DNA of 50,066 bases, from NCBI GenBank assembly GCA_049600855.1, contig JBMYQA010000005.1:1-50066 (forward strand). Reading direction: 5' to 3'. Positions 34,187-43,340 of this stretch are shown here, one piece after another. Under the pieces are notes generated by a model. The model saw nothing but the letters and a program-made list of their open reading frames with translations. It searched no databases and was not told where the DNA came from. This stretch comes from JBMYQA01 sp049600855. Lineage in GTDB: Bacteria; Bacteroidota; Bacteroidia; Cytophagales; Flammeovirgaceae. Positions within the stretch are counted from its first letter, which is position 1, and each line of letters begins with the position of its first letter. The translations under genes were made by a program, and so were the position numbers.

Positions 34187-34612
34187 TTGGCACTCAAGCT
34201 AGATATCACATATGAGTTTAATTTTGACCTAATTGGAATAGTATGTCCTGAACGGAGTTTTAAACTCGCTTGGCAACTTAATCAATTATTGGGCATCGAC
34301 CTTACGAGGCAAGAAGATATTGAATTGGCTTATCTGGAAGGAAGTATATTGAAAATCGCCAACTTTCAATACCATACCGAAAATGACATGTACCAGCTTC
34401 TCAAAAATAAAGCGCATTGGTCGTTGCATTCCACAAAACCATTCTTGCTTCCCGAACTCAAAGAGTATGATTACTTTTTAATGATTGATAATGTTACGCA
34501 AATGATTGATGTAGAGCGGATCAAAGATTCCCTTTCACAATTAACCATGATTCAATATTGCCTCAGCATCGATCTTGAACAGGTAAAAGATCGAGAAAAT
34601 TTACTCTTTTAA
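34187..34612 (+). CDS. IPExxxVDY family protein
   Basis: The 141-residue protein has the pattern of this Bacteroidota family: an N-terminal LDITYEFNFDLIGIVCPERSFKLAW, a GIDLTRQEDIEL block and a C-terminal LPELKEYDYFLMI, which corresponds to the IPExxxVDY signature. It begins with a TTG codon at 34187: an in-frame TAG precedes it and no in-frame ATG follows within the conserved start, so TTG is the only fitting start. No ribosome-binding site is seen. Function unknown. It is soluble and acts in the cytoplasm. (The N-terminal segment is quoted in part; key residues are LDITYEF and LIGIVC.). Confidence 0.75.
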   Translation: MALKLDITYEFNFDLIGIVCPERSFKLAWQLNQLLGIDLTRQEDIELAYLEGSILKIANFQYHTENDMYQLLKNKAHWSLHSTKPFLLPELKEYDYFLMIDNVTQMIDVERIKDSLSQLTMIQYCLSIDLEQVKDRENLLF

Positions 34613-34616
34613 TCCG

Positions 34617-34678
34617 TTGGACTTCCGCCGAACTAAGGTTATATTTTTGCTAAAAGCATTCATTTATGCTTATTTTTG
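34617..34678 (+). promoter_or_regulatory. Tandem Bacteroidota-type promoters for the gene at 34731
   Basis: TTG (34617-34619) with TATTTTTG (34642-34649), spacing 22, and TTTG (34646-34649) with TATTTTTG (34671-34678), spacing 21. The second, closer to consensus, would start near 34685. The two sites overlap by the TTTG of the first -7. Confidence 0.55.
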
Positions 34679-34730
34679 TAAGCGGTATTGTTGATTTGAA
34701 GGTTAGCCTAAGTAAAACGATTGTTTGAAC

Positions 34731-35021
34731 ATGACAAAGATTAAGGTCAATATTAATAAAGAAGATTCTTCACCAGAAACCATTCGTAAATACAAAAGCT
34801 ACGATAACTTCATTACCTCGTACCAAAAACTTCACACGCCAAGGGGCATTCATGAGTTATGGACAAAAGATCGGGTAAAGTTTAGTATGATTGTCGTTTT
34901 CTTGGTACTCTTATTACTCTATGTTTTTGGAGAACTTGGCGACGAGGCTCCTCGACAACAAACGCCTGAAGAGCAAAAAATAGAAGAATCTGTTGAGCCC
35001 AAACAAAAAGTCAACAAATAG
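34731..35021 (+). CDS. Small one-TM membrane protein
   Basis: From the ATG at 34731 the protein has 96 residues. A cytoplasmic part (1-47, KYKSYDNFITSYQKL) is followed by one strongly hydrophobic helix (FSMIVVFLVLLLLYVFG, about 49-66) and a Glu/Lys-rich tail (PRQQTPEEQKIEESVEP). I do not recognise the family. It could be a membrane-anchor or regulatory subunit. A TTG at 34725 is in frame but is less likely than the ATG. Its stop lies inside the hairpin that ends the convergent TerB-like gene. Confidence 0.68.
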   Translation: MTKIKVNINKEDSSPETIRKYKSYDNFITSYQKLHTPRGIHELWTKDRVKFSMIVVFLVLLLLYVFGELGDEAPRQQTPEEQKIEESVEPKQKVNK

Positions 35022-35040
35022 CTAGCCCACTTGTTGACTT
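35003..35040 (-). terminator. Terminator of the TerB-like gene
   Basis: On the minus strand AAGTCAACAA (35031-35040) pairs with TTGTTGACTT (35008-35017) over a 13-base loop and is followed by TTTGTTT. It overlaps the stop codon (35019-35021) of the plus-strand gene. Confidence 0.7.
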
Positions 35041-35066
35041 ATCCACAAAATTATCGGTTCAGTTTC

Positions 35067-35516
35067 TTATTCCTCTAAGTGCAGCTTTTTACTCAACTCT
35101 TCAATTTTTTCGATTTCTTCTTCAGATTCACCTTCTGAGGCTTCGGCAAAAAGGTGTAAGGTTTCCATCACGGTTTCTTTTTGAGCGGGGAATTTGTCAA
35201 GGTGTTTACTGAGCGCATCAACATAGCGGCTCTCCCATACTTCCAAATTATCAATCAAAAACTCCAATTCTGAATAATACGTCTGATTTAATGCCGCTAA
35301 CTCCTGCGGATCGATCTCTTTTTTATAGGTATCTGCTATAAACTTAGAAAGGTATTTTACATATATCCACTCCTCCTGGTCGATTACTCCATCACTGGCA
35401 ATCACTAAGAGAGCAGGAAAAAACATCACTAAAGTACTAAATTGATCATTGGTTAATTTACTGCCACTTACCTTTTGATATTCTGTGAAAAGTTCAGTTA
35501 GTATTGGGGATTCCAT
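35067..35516 (-). CDS. TerB-like all-helical protein
   Basis: The 149-residue protein is helical throughout. The middle part, LVMFFPALLVIASDGVIDQEEW, is the TerB-type signature helix pair with a metal-ligand-like Asp-Gly-x-Ile-Asp. An acidic C-terminus (EGESEEEIEKIEEL) follows. TerB proteins are linked to tellurite resistance and stress in some bacteria, but this copy has no ter cluster around it. Function unknown. Soluble. (First helix MESPILTELFTEYQKVSG.). Confidence 0.65.
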   Translation of the reverse strand: MESPILTELFTEYQKVSGSKLTNDQFSTLVMFFPALLVIASDGVIDQEEWIYVKYLSKFIADTYKKEIDPQELAALNQTYYSELEFLIDNLEVWESRYVDALSKHLDKFPAQKETVMETLHLFAEASEGESEEEIEKIEELSKKLHLEE

Positions 35517-35662
35517 GCGCTATTTTTTATCAGATTGTTGAGTCAACTAACTAAATACCTTTTTAAAGCATTTGCATAATGACGTTGCACTTAAATTCAA
35601 TTTATAAAACAAATCAGAATAATCATATATTCCCTCAGACTTTTAAAAGAACCTCAAAAACT

Positions 35663-36601
35663 TTACCGTAGTGAATAATCTACCTGCATTTTTCTACACG
35701 CTTGTTCTATCGCACGCCAAATATGCTCATTATTATCAGCTGACTTTTGCCGAGATTCTTCCCAAAAGTAAGACTTCAATCCTTCGGTTCTTGATACTAC
35801 ATTGTCTTCCTGATCTAACTCTTCTAATACTGTTTTTAGAAATTGCGCACCATAAAAATAATGATCTTCAATAATCGGCTTACCATTTGTGTACGTCATG
35901 GCGAGCAAACTTGGGGGCAATTGTATCTCCCCGCCTTTTGTATCAGATCGTTTGGCTAAGGCATTCCAAAACAAGGATGCTTTGTAGGTTAACGCAAATA
36001 CCTGCTTTTCGCGCTGTATTTCATTCATGGGCAATTCTCCAACCTTGCCTGTGCCTTTCGCTAAAGCAGACTCCACCCAACGTGCCATGCCTTCGGTATA
36101 CCAGCGCGTTTTAAATAGCGTATAGCCATTTTGATACAAATGCATTAATTCATGAGCAGGGGTGTGATTATTACTTTTAATTGCATTATTAATATGTATC
36201 ACCAGTGTTTTTACCCTCCGTGAGCTATCCCCTTTTTGATATTCATAGGTAGAAACACCATCAAATGCGATTCCATCAAACTCCAACCCATTTTTCATGC
36301 TCACCTTAATAAACTCCACCCGCTCTCTAGTATAGCGAGGACTTTTTAGTGGATGCCTCAATTTAAAAACCTCTTCGTACAAGCGATCGGCAACTTGAAG
36401 TTGTAAAGCAATATCTTCAATAAAGTCAGGCGTACCATTTTTATTATGATCTTTTTGTTTGGCAAGCGGCAGTGCGTGATCGCGCGCTGTAGAATACAAG
36501 ATCAAAAACCGTCCCTGTTGATAGCAGTGATTAAATGGGTCGGTAGTTCGGAAGCCGAAACAAAACATGAGGATAATGGCATAAGGTAGTGATATTTTCA
36601 T
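35663..36601 (-). CDS. Secreted gluzincin-type metalloprotease-like protein
   Basis: The 312-residue protein has a Sec signal (PYAIILMFCFGF). It has the zinc motif HELMH (His150, Glu151, His154) and a Glu170 15 residues later (YTEGMARW), as in peptidase-MA/gluzincin folds; the spacing is shorter than the 18 of M1 peptidases. A DHNKNGTPDFIEDI block near 51-64 looks like a calcium-binding thrombospondin-3/EF-like motif (DxNxNGxPD). The protein probably binds calcium and zinc outside the cytoplasm and may be a protease. No close named family is recalled. Confidence 0.72.
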   Translation of the reverse strand: MKISLPYAIILMFCFGFRTTDPFNHCYQQGRFLILYSTARDHALPLAKQKDHNKNGTPDFIEDIALQLQVADRLYEEVFKLRHPLKSPRYTRERVEFIKVSMKNGLEFDGIAFDGVSTYEYQKGDSSRRVKTLVIHINNAIKSNNHTPAHELMHLYQNGYTLFKTRWYTEGMARWVESALAKGTGKVGELPMNEIQREKQVFALTYKASLFWNALAKRSDTKGGEIQLPPSLLAMTYTNGKPIIEDHYFYGAQFLKTVLEELDQEDNVVSRTEGLKSYFWEESRQKSADNNEHIWRAIEQACRKMQVDYSLR

Positions 36602-36682
36602 TGTTTCAAGGCTATAAATGAAGGTATTTTCATATCAATATTTATCCTGAAAATCTTATGCCAACTTTTACACATCTTCTCC

Positions 36683-37279
36683 TTATTCGTCGTCTAACTC
36701 ATCTGCAATAAAGCGCTTGGAGTATTCAATCACATAGGGAAAAAATAAGTTAAACTCTTTGTCTAAATGTTTGTAATCTTTCTTTAAAGCTTCGATGGCA
36801 TTAGCCATGTTATTTTTGAACCTTGCACGTTTGGCAATACTCTCTAAAGAGCGTTCAATCCCATAAAACTTCCCATAGTTTACCAACCAGTTGTGTTGAA
36901 TCATAGAAGGGATGAAGCTTTGCACACGCGCTGGTAGCTGATGCATGTATTTATTAAAAATGCTGTAAACATGCTGTGCATGATCTTGCAGGCTATTATC
37001 GTGATAAAGTGCCCAGTTTTTAGCTAAAAAATGATCATAAAACACATCAATAATCACACTAGAATACTTTCCATATAAAGGGCGTAAACGCTTCGTTCCT
37101 TTTTTCACCATTACATGCTGATCGGTAAATTGATCAATCGCGCGATGGAGTTGTATGCCACGGATAATTTCATCACTGTAATGATCGTAACGATTTCCTT
37201 TAATGAAGTCAGCGATAAAATTTCCAATTAGAAGTTCTTCAGATTCGCCAGAAAGGTAAATATGTGCTAAAAAGTTCAT
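36683..37279 (-). CDS. AcpH-like acyl carrier protein phosphodiesterase
   Basis: From the ATG at 37279 the protein has 198 residues, the length of E. coli AcpH (193). Recognisable parts are MNFLAHIYLSGE, LIGNFIADFIKGN, IQLHRAIDQFTDQH and VFYDHFLAKNW, with the HD-like His/Asp residues of DUF479. The enzyme removes 4'-phosphopantetheine from acyl carrier protein. The frame runs on to 37345, but that start would add 22 unlike residues. The gene follows the sensor kinase at a gap of 65 bases and may share its transcript. Confidence 0.85.
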   Translation of the reverse strand: MNFLAHIYLSGESEELLIGNFIADFIKGNRYDHYSDEIIRGIQLHRAIDQFTDQHVMVKKGTKRLRPLYGKYSSVIIDVFYDHFLAKNWALYHDNSLQDHAQHVYSIFNKYMHQLPARVQSFIPSMIQHNWLVNYGKFYGIERSLESIAKRARFKNNMANAIEALKKDYKHLDKEFNLFFPYVIEYSKRFIADELDDE

Positions 37280-37344
37280 GCAAATTCGTGTTGCTAGTTC
37301 GTGCAAGATACGGAATCTATTTGATTCATGAGGTAAATATAGCA

Positions 37345-38739
37345 CTAATCATGCCTTATAAACTCTAACAGCACAGATACGCCATCTTTACTTTCTACTT
37401 TGATAGACGCATCCAATTGCTTTGCTAATGTATACACTAACTGCATTCCTAAAGAAGCTGAATTTTCTGCTTTGAAGTTAGGTGGCAAACCGATGCCATT
37501 GTCTTTCACACCTACCTTAATTGCATCGTCATGGGAAGCTAAGGAGATTTGTACCAAACCTTCATTCCCATTTGGAAACGCATATTTTAAAGAGTTGGAA
37601 ATAACTTCATTAATGATTAGACCAGCTGAAATCGCTTGATCTAAATTTAACTCTAACGGATCTAACTCTAATTTGAGTCCCACTTTTTTCCCACTTTCCA
37701 AATAGGTATCAAAAAGGCTCTGTGCAAGATTTTCTACATACTGATCGAAAGCAATAAACGCGAGGTTTTCTTTTTTATAAAGTTTTTCGTGAACGATCGA
37801 AAGTGTTTTAATTCGATTAATACTTTCTACAAATAAACGATGAATTTTAGGATCATCTTCTACCTTTTCAGCTTGTAAAGCCAATAGGCCCGACACCACG
37901 TTGAGGTTATTCTTCACCCGATGGTGTACTTCCCGAATGAGTTGTTCTTTCTCTTGGATGGTGCGTTCAAGCTGACGGGTGTACCGCTTCTTTTCGGTAA
38001 TATCAGTGACGGTCGTAATTTTAAATACCCGACCATCTTTCGTTTCCATCCGTGCCGCAGTTACGTAAGTATCTTTGATCGTCCCATCTTTGCATTGCAC
38101 CTGCCACTCTCCTGCTCCCTCTTCTGTTTCGCCAGAAATGTAGCGATGGTGTAGATCATCTGCTTTAGCACGCATTCTAGGCGGAAGTACCTTGGTAAAG
38201 TAAAAGCCAATCAACTCGCTTTCTGAATAACCATATCGCTTGCAATACGCTTTATTGACCTTAATCATCTTACCTGAACGATCCGTCACGTAAATACCCA
38301 CATTGGCTGATTCAAAGATCAAATCAAGTAGTTGTTCGGTTTCATTATCCTTTAAAGATTTTACTTGACTTTGTGCCGTAAGTGCGCGTTCAATATTTTC
38401 TTGTAGTGATGATTTATCGTAGGGTTTTACCATAAAGCCAAAATGCTTGGTTTCTAAAGCCCTACTAAACGTTTCTTTATCAGAGCTAGCCGTTAAATAG
38501 ATGATGGGCATTTCTTGGATATCATGCATTTTTTTTACGGTGGAAATGCCGTCCATATCACCTTTTATCCAAATATCTACTAAACACAAATCGTAACTCT
38601 TTTCCTGAGCATGCACTAGAGCGTCTTCTCCATTATCTACAATATCAACAGTGGAAAAGCCCATTTTTGTAAGGTGCTTTTTGAGGAGAAGTTGGGCAAC
38701 TCCATCGTCCTCAATTACGAGTACTTGTCTTGCTGTCAT
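37345..38739 (-). CDS. Response regulator - PAS - histidine kinase (HisKA_2) hybrid
   Basis: The 464-residue protein has a receiver domain (1-120; phospho-acceptor Asp55 in LCLVDIW, Lys105), a PAS domain (about 135-255; IFESANVGIYVTDRSGKM, EGAGEWQVQCKDG), a HisKA_2 domain with phospho-His272 (EVHHRVKNNLNVVSG) and an HATPase domain (VISNSLKYAF, GIGLP). There is no membrane helix, so it is cytoplasmic. The order REC-PAS-HK is that of kinases that respond to an upstream kinase and pass on phosphate. HisKA_2 kinases often pair with distant regulators. No partner gene is adjacent. Confidence 0.9.
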   Translation of the reverse strand: MTARQVLVIEDDGVAQLLLKKHLTKMGFSTVDIVDNGEDALVHAQEKSYDLCLVDIWIKGDMDGISTVKKMHDIQEMPIIYLTASSDKETFSRALETKHFGFMVKPYDKSSLQENIERALTAQSQVKSLKDNETEQLLDLIFESANVGIYVTDRSGKMIKVNKAYCKRYGYSESELIGFYFTKVLPPRMRAKADDLHHRYISGETEEGAGEWQVQCKDGTIKDTYVTAARMETKDGRVFKITTVTDITEKKRYTRQLERTIQEKEQLIREVHHRVKNNLNVVSGLLALQAEKVEDDPKIHRLFVESINRIKTLSIVHEKLYKKENLAFIAFDQYVENLAQSLFDTYLESGKKVGLKLELDPLELNLDQAISAGLIINEVISNSLKYAFPNGNEGLVQISLASHDDAIKVGVKDNGIGLPPNFKAENSASLGMQLVYTLAKQLDASIKVESKDGVSVLLEFIRHD

Positions 38740-39111
38740 ATGTTGGTCGCCAGTGCGTTAGGCAATTAACTGATTAAATTCAGGGCTAACACTTTTAGTT
38801 AGCTGTAAGTGTAGTTTTACTTTATGATCTCCAACGTTTTACAATTTGCCAAAATAGTGATTTAAAACCTTATTTTTAGCTTGTTAGGTAGGAAAGTTCT
38901 AGCTAAAAAATTATTTTTTTGTAATTCATCCTATTTAGCATCAAAATTAATCTAAAGCAATTAAAAAGCGTGGTGAATCACTAGGAATCTACTAAAAATC
39001 ATTTTTAAATTGAGTTGAATGGATTTATTTTCATTTTTTATTGAAAATTTAAAAACTTTTATTCTACTTTGTGCGTATCAATAGGTAAAAATCAGATTTA
39101 ATAGTTGATCG
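38740..39111. other. 372-base divergent intergenic region
   Basis: AT-rich sequence between the hybrid kinase (minus) and the GbsR-type regulator (plus). A CTACTTTG at 39065-39072 is like TAnnTTTG with one base missing; I see no other element of note. Confidence 0.45.
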
Positions 39112-39627
39112 ATGGAAATTCAAGAAGCGAAAGAGAAGTTTATACAAGCATGGGGTACTTTAGGTTCGAGCTGGGGAATTAACCGAACCATGGCTCAAAT
39201 TCAAGCTTTATTACTGGTCTCTAACGAAGCGCTTTCTACAGAACAGATTATGGAGGCACTTCAAATATCGCGCGGAAATGCCAATATGAATATTCGGGCA
39301 CTAATTGATTGGGGACTAGTATATAAAGAATATAAGTCAGGAGATAGAAAGGAGTATTTTGCTGCTGAAAAAGAACTTTGGCACATCGCTAAACATGTAA
39401 TCATAGAGCGTAGAAAACGTGAATTAGAGCCATTACTGCGGGTTTTAAAACAAGTAAAGGATGTTGAAAACCCGAATCAGGATGAGGAAATAGAATTGTT
39501 TAACCAAATGGTTTCTGGTATTGAGAGTTTTGGCAATAAAGCAGATAATTTATTGGAACTTATTGCCAACGCTGAAGAAAATTGGCTATTCAACAAACTC
39601 CTGAAAAATAAAAAGAAGAAATCATAG
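39112..39627 (+). CDS. GbsR/MarR-family transcriptional regulator
   Basis: The 171-residue protein has a winged-helix domain: IQAWGTLGSSWGINRTMAQI, LSTEQIMEALQISRGNANM (recognition helix) and WGLVYKEYKSGDRKEYFAAE (wing). The C-terminal helices (HVIIERRKRELEPLLRVL) make the dimer. GbsR types regulate glycine-betaine or other osmolyte genes in Bacillus; in Bacteroidota the group is broad. It lies just before a fatty acid desaturase gene in the same direction, 110 bases apart with a weak terminator between, so it may act on the desaturase. Confidence 0.85.
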   Translation: MEIQEAKEKFIQAWGTLGSSWGINRTMAQIQALLLVSNEALSTEQIMEALQISRGNANMNIRALIDWGLVYKEYKSGDRKEYFAAEKELWHIAKHVIIERRKRELEPLLRVLKQVKDVENPNQDEEIELFNQMVSGIESFGNKADNLLELIANAEENWLFNKLLKNKKKKS

Positions 39628-39660
39628 GTTTGAAGTTCATTCACTCAAAACTGATTTCCT

Positions 39661-39684
39661 TGCCATGTAAAGTGGCATTTTTTT
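39661..39684 (+). terminator. Short terminator after GbsR-type gene
   Basis: TGCCAT (39661-39666) pairs with GTGGCA (39672-39677), with one wobble, followed by TTTTTTT. Short stem; strength uncertain. Confidence 0.55.
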
Positions 39685-39736
39685 AACACACAAACTTTCA
39701 TTTTTTTCTGAAAATATAATCTAAACTATCAAGACC

Positions 39737-40528
39737 ATGCAAATCAAAAAAGAGTGGAATGAAAAACTGGCCTTAGTTCAATGGCACGATTTGGTAAAGT
39801 TAAGTCCGATACAGCGTTTTATAGAGCTCACCGTATCGCTACCGTGGCTCATCTTATCACTCCTAGCTGCTTATTTCGAATGGTATGTCATCGCATTGCC
39901 CTCATCATTCATCTTCTTCCTAGCTGGTTTGCGACAAGTTCACAATGGTTTTCATGGCGCATTAGGAGTTTCCAAACAATCTACCAATTGGATACTCTGG
40001 CTGAATAGTATTTTGATGTTTGGAGCCATGCATGCCGTAAAATATAATCATTTACTTCACCACAGGCATTGCCTTCAGGAAAATGATATTGAAGGAAAAA
40101 GTGCGCGCATGTCGGCCATAAAAGCCTTATGCTATGGACCAATTTTTCCACTCGAGCTGCACTACCATGCCTTAAAAAATGGAGACGATGAAACTAAAAA
40201 ATGGGTGCGTTTTGAATTAGGCGCAATTGCATTATGCTATGGTGTAATCTTCTGGATTGGCCCTCCACTACTCGTTTATCACGCAATCGCGATGATTATT
40301 GGCGAATGCCTCACTGCTTTCTTTGCGGTTTGGACGGTACATCATCACTGTGATGATGACATGCCCTCCAGAACTTTGAGAGGTGGCTGGAAAAATTTCT
40401 TGACCTACCATATGTTTTATCACATGGAACATCATTTATTCCCTAAAGTGCCTACCATCAATTTACCTAAACTCGCACAACGCATTGATCAGGAAATACC
40501 TGAACTGAAAAAGAAACAAGTATTTTAA
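39737..40528 (+). CDS. Membrane fatty acid desaturase
   Basis: The 263-residue protein is an integral di-iron desaturase (PF00487). The three His boxes are His69-xxx-His73 (HNGFH), HLLHHRH near 105-111 and the C-terminal HMEHHLF; a further VHHHCDDD block precedes the last box. About four membrane helices are visible, near 35-65, 85-100, 160-180 and 185-205. It puts double bonds in fatty acyl chains or acts on a related lipid or carotenoid substrate. It follows a GbsR-type regulator and precedes a DCC-family membrane protein, suggesting a membrane-lipid theme. Confidence 0.9.
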   Translation: MQIKKEWNEKLALVQWHDLVKLSPIQRFIELTVSLPWLILSLLAAYFEWYVIALPSSFIFFLAGLRQVHNGFHGALGVSKQSTNWILWLNSILMFGAMHAVKYNHLLHHRHCLQENDIEGKSARMSAIKALCYGPIFPLELHYHALKNGDDETKKWVRFELGAIALCYGVIFWIGPPLLVYHAIAMIIGECLTAFFAVWTVHHHCDDDMPSRTLRGGWKNFLTYHMFYHMEHHLFPKVPTINLPKLAQRIDQEIPELKKKQVF

Positions 40529-40611
40529 ATCGACACGAATCAGGCAAAACAAGAACCACGCAACACCACAAATTAAAATTAGCGTCCTCAAAAACCACAA
40601 ACTTCTACAAT

Positions 40612-41487
40612 ATGTTTAACCACTTAAGGAATTATAGTATGGAACCGCTCAGTGATAAAGTGATCATTTATGATAGTCATTGCCCTTTGTGCCATTGGTA
40701 TACGGGTGAATTTGTGAAAAGAGGCATTTTGGATGAAACAGGACGCATGCCTTTCGATTGCCTTACAGCAGCAGCAAGTCAACACATTGATGAGCATAAA
40801 AGTCGGCACGAAATCCCATTGATTGATTTGAAAGGAGGAAAAACACTGTACGGAATAGATAGTTTAATATATTTGCTTAGTAAAAAATTCAACTTTGTTG
40901 GAAAGCTTATGTCTCACAGGCCATTATATTCATTTTTTAAAGGTTTATACGCTGTTATTTCTTATAATAGGCGCATTATTAGTGGTGCCGATAAACGAAA
41001 AGAGCAATATACGTGTGAACCTGATTTTAATTTGAAATTTCGCATCATATTTATTGCTTTTGCTTTTGTAGTTGCCAGCTATGTGGCAATGGGATTTGGA
41101 AATGCATTGGCTGAGTTTTTACCAGAAAAATATCAATATTTTGCTAGTACTCGAATGTTTTTAATCACCAGTACTGGCTGGATAATCAGTGCTGGGATTT
41201 CTTATTTTTTTCTCAATTTTAGAATTTGGGTAGACTATTTGGGACACTTAGCCACCATTATGCTGATTGGGGTTTTAATGTTTTTACCTTGGTTATTACT
41301 CAGCAAGCTATTTTCAGGCGTATACCCCATTACCTTATTGATAGGAATGTTCATTAGCTTAGTATTTATGGCAATTCAGCACAAGAAGCGGGTAAGTGTA
41401 TTACAAATTGGTCAACGATGGACCTTAGTTTGGATATTGTCTTTATTGAGTGGAGCCATTAGTTGGGGATACTTTTTCTTTGGCTAA
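40612..41487 (+). CDS. DCC-family thiol-disulfide protein with membrane domain
   Basis: The 291-residue protein starts with a DCC domain (DUF393): DKVIIYDSHCPLCHWY with the redox pair Cys24 and Cys27, and IPLIDLKGGKTLYGIDSLIYLL near 67-88. The rest has five or six membrane helices (142-160, 176-200, 210-235, 240-260, 270-288). The fusion of DCC to a membrane domain is known in Bacteroidota, with no proven role. ATG at 40612 gives a short extension; ATG at 40639 (MEPLSDK) is an alternative. It lies 83 bases after the desaturase gene and may share its transcript. (Helix positions are rough.). Confidence 0.8.
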   Translation: MFNHLRNYSMEPLSDKVIIYDSHCPLCHWYTGEFVKRGILDETGRMPFDCLTAAASQHIDEHKSRHEIPLIDLKGGKTLYGIDSLIYLLSKKFNFVGKLMSHRPLYSFFKGLYAVISYNRRIISGADKRKEQYTCEPDFNLKFRIIFIAFAFVVASYVAMGFGNALAEFLPEKYQYFASTRMFLITSTGWIISAGISYFFLNFRIWVDYLGHLATIMLIGVLMFLPWLLLSKLFSGVYPITLLIGMFISLVFMAIQHKKRVSVLQIGQRWTLVWILSLLSGAISWGYFFFG

Positions 41488-41583
41488 CTTGCTTCGGCAT
41501 TAAATTCGCTGCATGGTAGTAACAATTTGTGAGGCTATTTATCTTAGACTGCCATGCAAGCAATTCATATTTGATCAAACTTT

Positions 41584-42309
41584 ATGAAAATCTATTCATT
41601 ATTACATAGAGGCGACTATCATCCAACTTGTTGTGAAGATTTTTTACTCACAGAAACAGTTGAAGATCAGTTTTTCGTTGCTGCGGTAATGGATGGATGT
41701 AGTAATGGTAAAGAATCGCACTTTGCATCAACACTCATGGCGAAAATCATTCGTAAAGCCTGTAAAATTGCCCCACATACCGCTAAGCTTTCACTTCAAA
41801 ATACAGCTGCCCAAACTTTGGGAAAATGGATACTTCGCCAGCTTTTTATTGATCTAAATAACGTGAGGGAAACGTTATTCTTAGAACGTACCGAATTATT
41901 AGCAACCTTAATTCTATTAGTTTATCAACATAAAAGCCAAGAAGCCTTCATCATTTCGTTAGGAGATGGAGTTATTGCCATTGATGGAGAAATCCAATCC
42001 ATTGATCAACAAAATATGCCAGATTACATTTCATACCATTTATCAAAAGATTTTGAAGAATGGTACGCTCGGCAAAAGCATGTTTATCAAGTGACTGCTC
42101 CTAAATCTATCAGTATTAGCACAGATGGCATCGAATCTTTCATGACGAAAACTCATGAGTACGCACCTGTAGATGTACCAAGGTATTTATTACATGACCT
42201 TACGTTTGCCGAACATAAAAATATGCTTGGCAAAAAAACTCAGGTGCTCTATGCAGAACATAATATCTCTCCCAAAGACGATTTGGGCATTGTCCGTTTA
42301 AACTTCTAG
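41584..42309 (+). CDS. PP2C-like protein phosphatase
   Basis: The 241-residue protein has PP2C metal-site Asp residues in AVMDGCSNG, ISLGDGVIAIDG, SISTDGIESFM and PKDDLGIV; the N-terminal Arg-Gly-Asp / CEDF pattern (RGDYHPTCCEDF) resembles the PPM start. It is a short form with no regulatory domain. It should remove phosphate from Ser/Thr; no kinase gene lies near. The stop is 4 bases before the start of the next gene, so the two are co-translated. The order of PP2C then membrane glycosyltransferase-like protein is unusual to me. The call is moderately sure. Confidence 0.78.
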   Translation: MKIYSLLHRGDYHPTCCEDFLLTETVEDQFFVAAVMDGCSNGKESHFASTLMAKIIRKACKIAPHTAKLSLQNTAAQTLGKWILRQLFIDLNNVRETLFLERTELLATLILLVYQHKSQEAFIISLGDGVIAIDGEIQSIDQQNMPDYISYHLSKDFEEWYARQKHVYQVTAPKSISISTDGIESFMTKTHEYAPVDVPRYLLHDLTFAEHKNMLGKKTQVLYAEHNISPKDDLGIVRLNF

Positions 42310-42313
42310 GACA

Positions 42314-43309
42314 ATGCTTTCCCTAAAACGAAGTACTTGGATTTACCTGCTGTGTGGCTACAGTTTCCTATACCTAGTCATCCATCTCTACACCCTTTCT
42401 ATTAGTCCATTACCATGGTTTGATGAAACTTATATGGCTTCTATCGCCAATGAATTTATAGAAACAGGCAAACTCTTTCCTAGAGTAGCCCAAGTGAGGC
42501 AAATGGATCAAGAACTTATCTATGGCCCTGTCTATTTTGCCATCACAGGTAGTTTCATAAAGCTTTTTGGTTTGTCTCTAGTTCCCTTTAGGCTCACTAC
42601 ATTTCTATCGGGATTATTAGTCATCGGAATGGCGACACAGCTCTTAAAGTCGCTCATTTCCAATCGTAAATCAGTAGGCTTATTTGCAATTGCACTCAGC
42701 CTAGATCCTTTCTTAACCAGAAGTATGCACGAAGGTCGAATGGATTTACTGGCGCTATTTTTTGTACTCACGGCAAGCCATTATTTCATTCAATTTTTTC
42801 AAACCAAACACGTACAATCTGTAATTTGGGCAGCCGTGTTTAGCTTATTAGCCTTGCTCACCACCCCCCGAACGGGCTTTTTCTTTACGGCATGGTTGGG
42901 GATTTGGATTTACTGGCTCATTAAAAATCCAGCGCACGTTCTAAAACCAGCGTTGTACTGTCTTGGAATTGTATTGACAGGATATAGCCTTTGGGTATGG
43001 TATGCCTTTGGCAATTACGCTGCTTTCTTTTCTTATTATGAACAATACCTCATGTTCACCCGATTGAACCTTGCTGAAACGTCTATCATGAAACAGCAGT
43101 ACTTACTCATTTTTCTCGGGTTTATCAGTACCTCAGTTGGAGTAATTCGGTTTAGGCAGACCTATTTTCAAATGACGATATGCATTGCCTTGCTTTCCAT
43201 TTTATGCTTCTATGCCATGGTTTTTGATCAAGGTCCTTATGCGGTATTTATCGTACCCTCTTATTACTTGATCATTTTTGCAACTATGAGTAGATTGATG
43301 GATTCTTGA
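42314..43309 (+). CDS. GT39/PMT-like integral membrane glycosyltransferase, short form
   Basis: The 331-residue protein has about nine membrane helices. WFDETYMASIANEF near residue 35 carries the catalytic Asp-Glu pair of the PMT/ArnT group, and TPRTGFF and FFSYYEQYLMF lie further on. ArnT-type enzymes have 500 residues or more; this one stops after the membrane part and lacks the usual C-terminal periplasmic domain. It may transfer a sugar from a lipid donor. It follows the PP2C gene directly. Confidence 0.75.
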   Translation: MLSLKRSTWIYLLCGYSFLYLVIHLYTLSISPLPWFDETYMASIANEFIETGKLFPRVAQVRQMDQELIYGPVYFAITGSFIKLFGLSLVPFRLTTFLSGLLVIGMATQLLKSLISNRKSVGLFAIALSLDPFLTRSMHEGRMDLLALFFVLTASHYFIQFFQTKHVQSVIWAAVFSLLALLTTPRTGFFFTAWLGIWIYWLIKNPAHVLKPALYCLGIVLTGYSLWVWYAFGNYAAFFSYYEQYLMFTRLNLAETSIMKQQYLLIFLGFISTSVGVIRFRQTYFQMTICIALLSILCFYAMVFDQGPYAVFIVPSYYLIIFATMSRLMDS

Positions 43310-43340
43310 AAGTATTCACTGTACCTTTAAAAAAGAAAAA

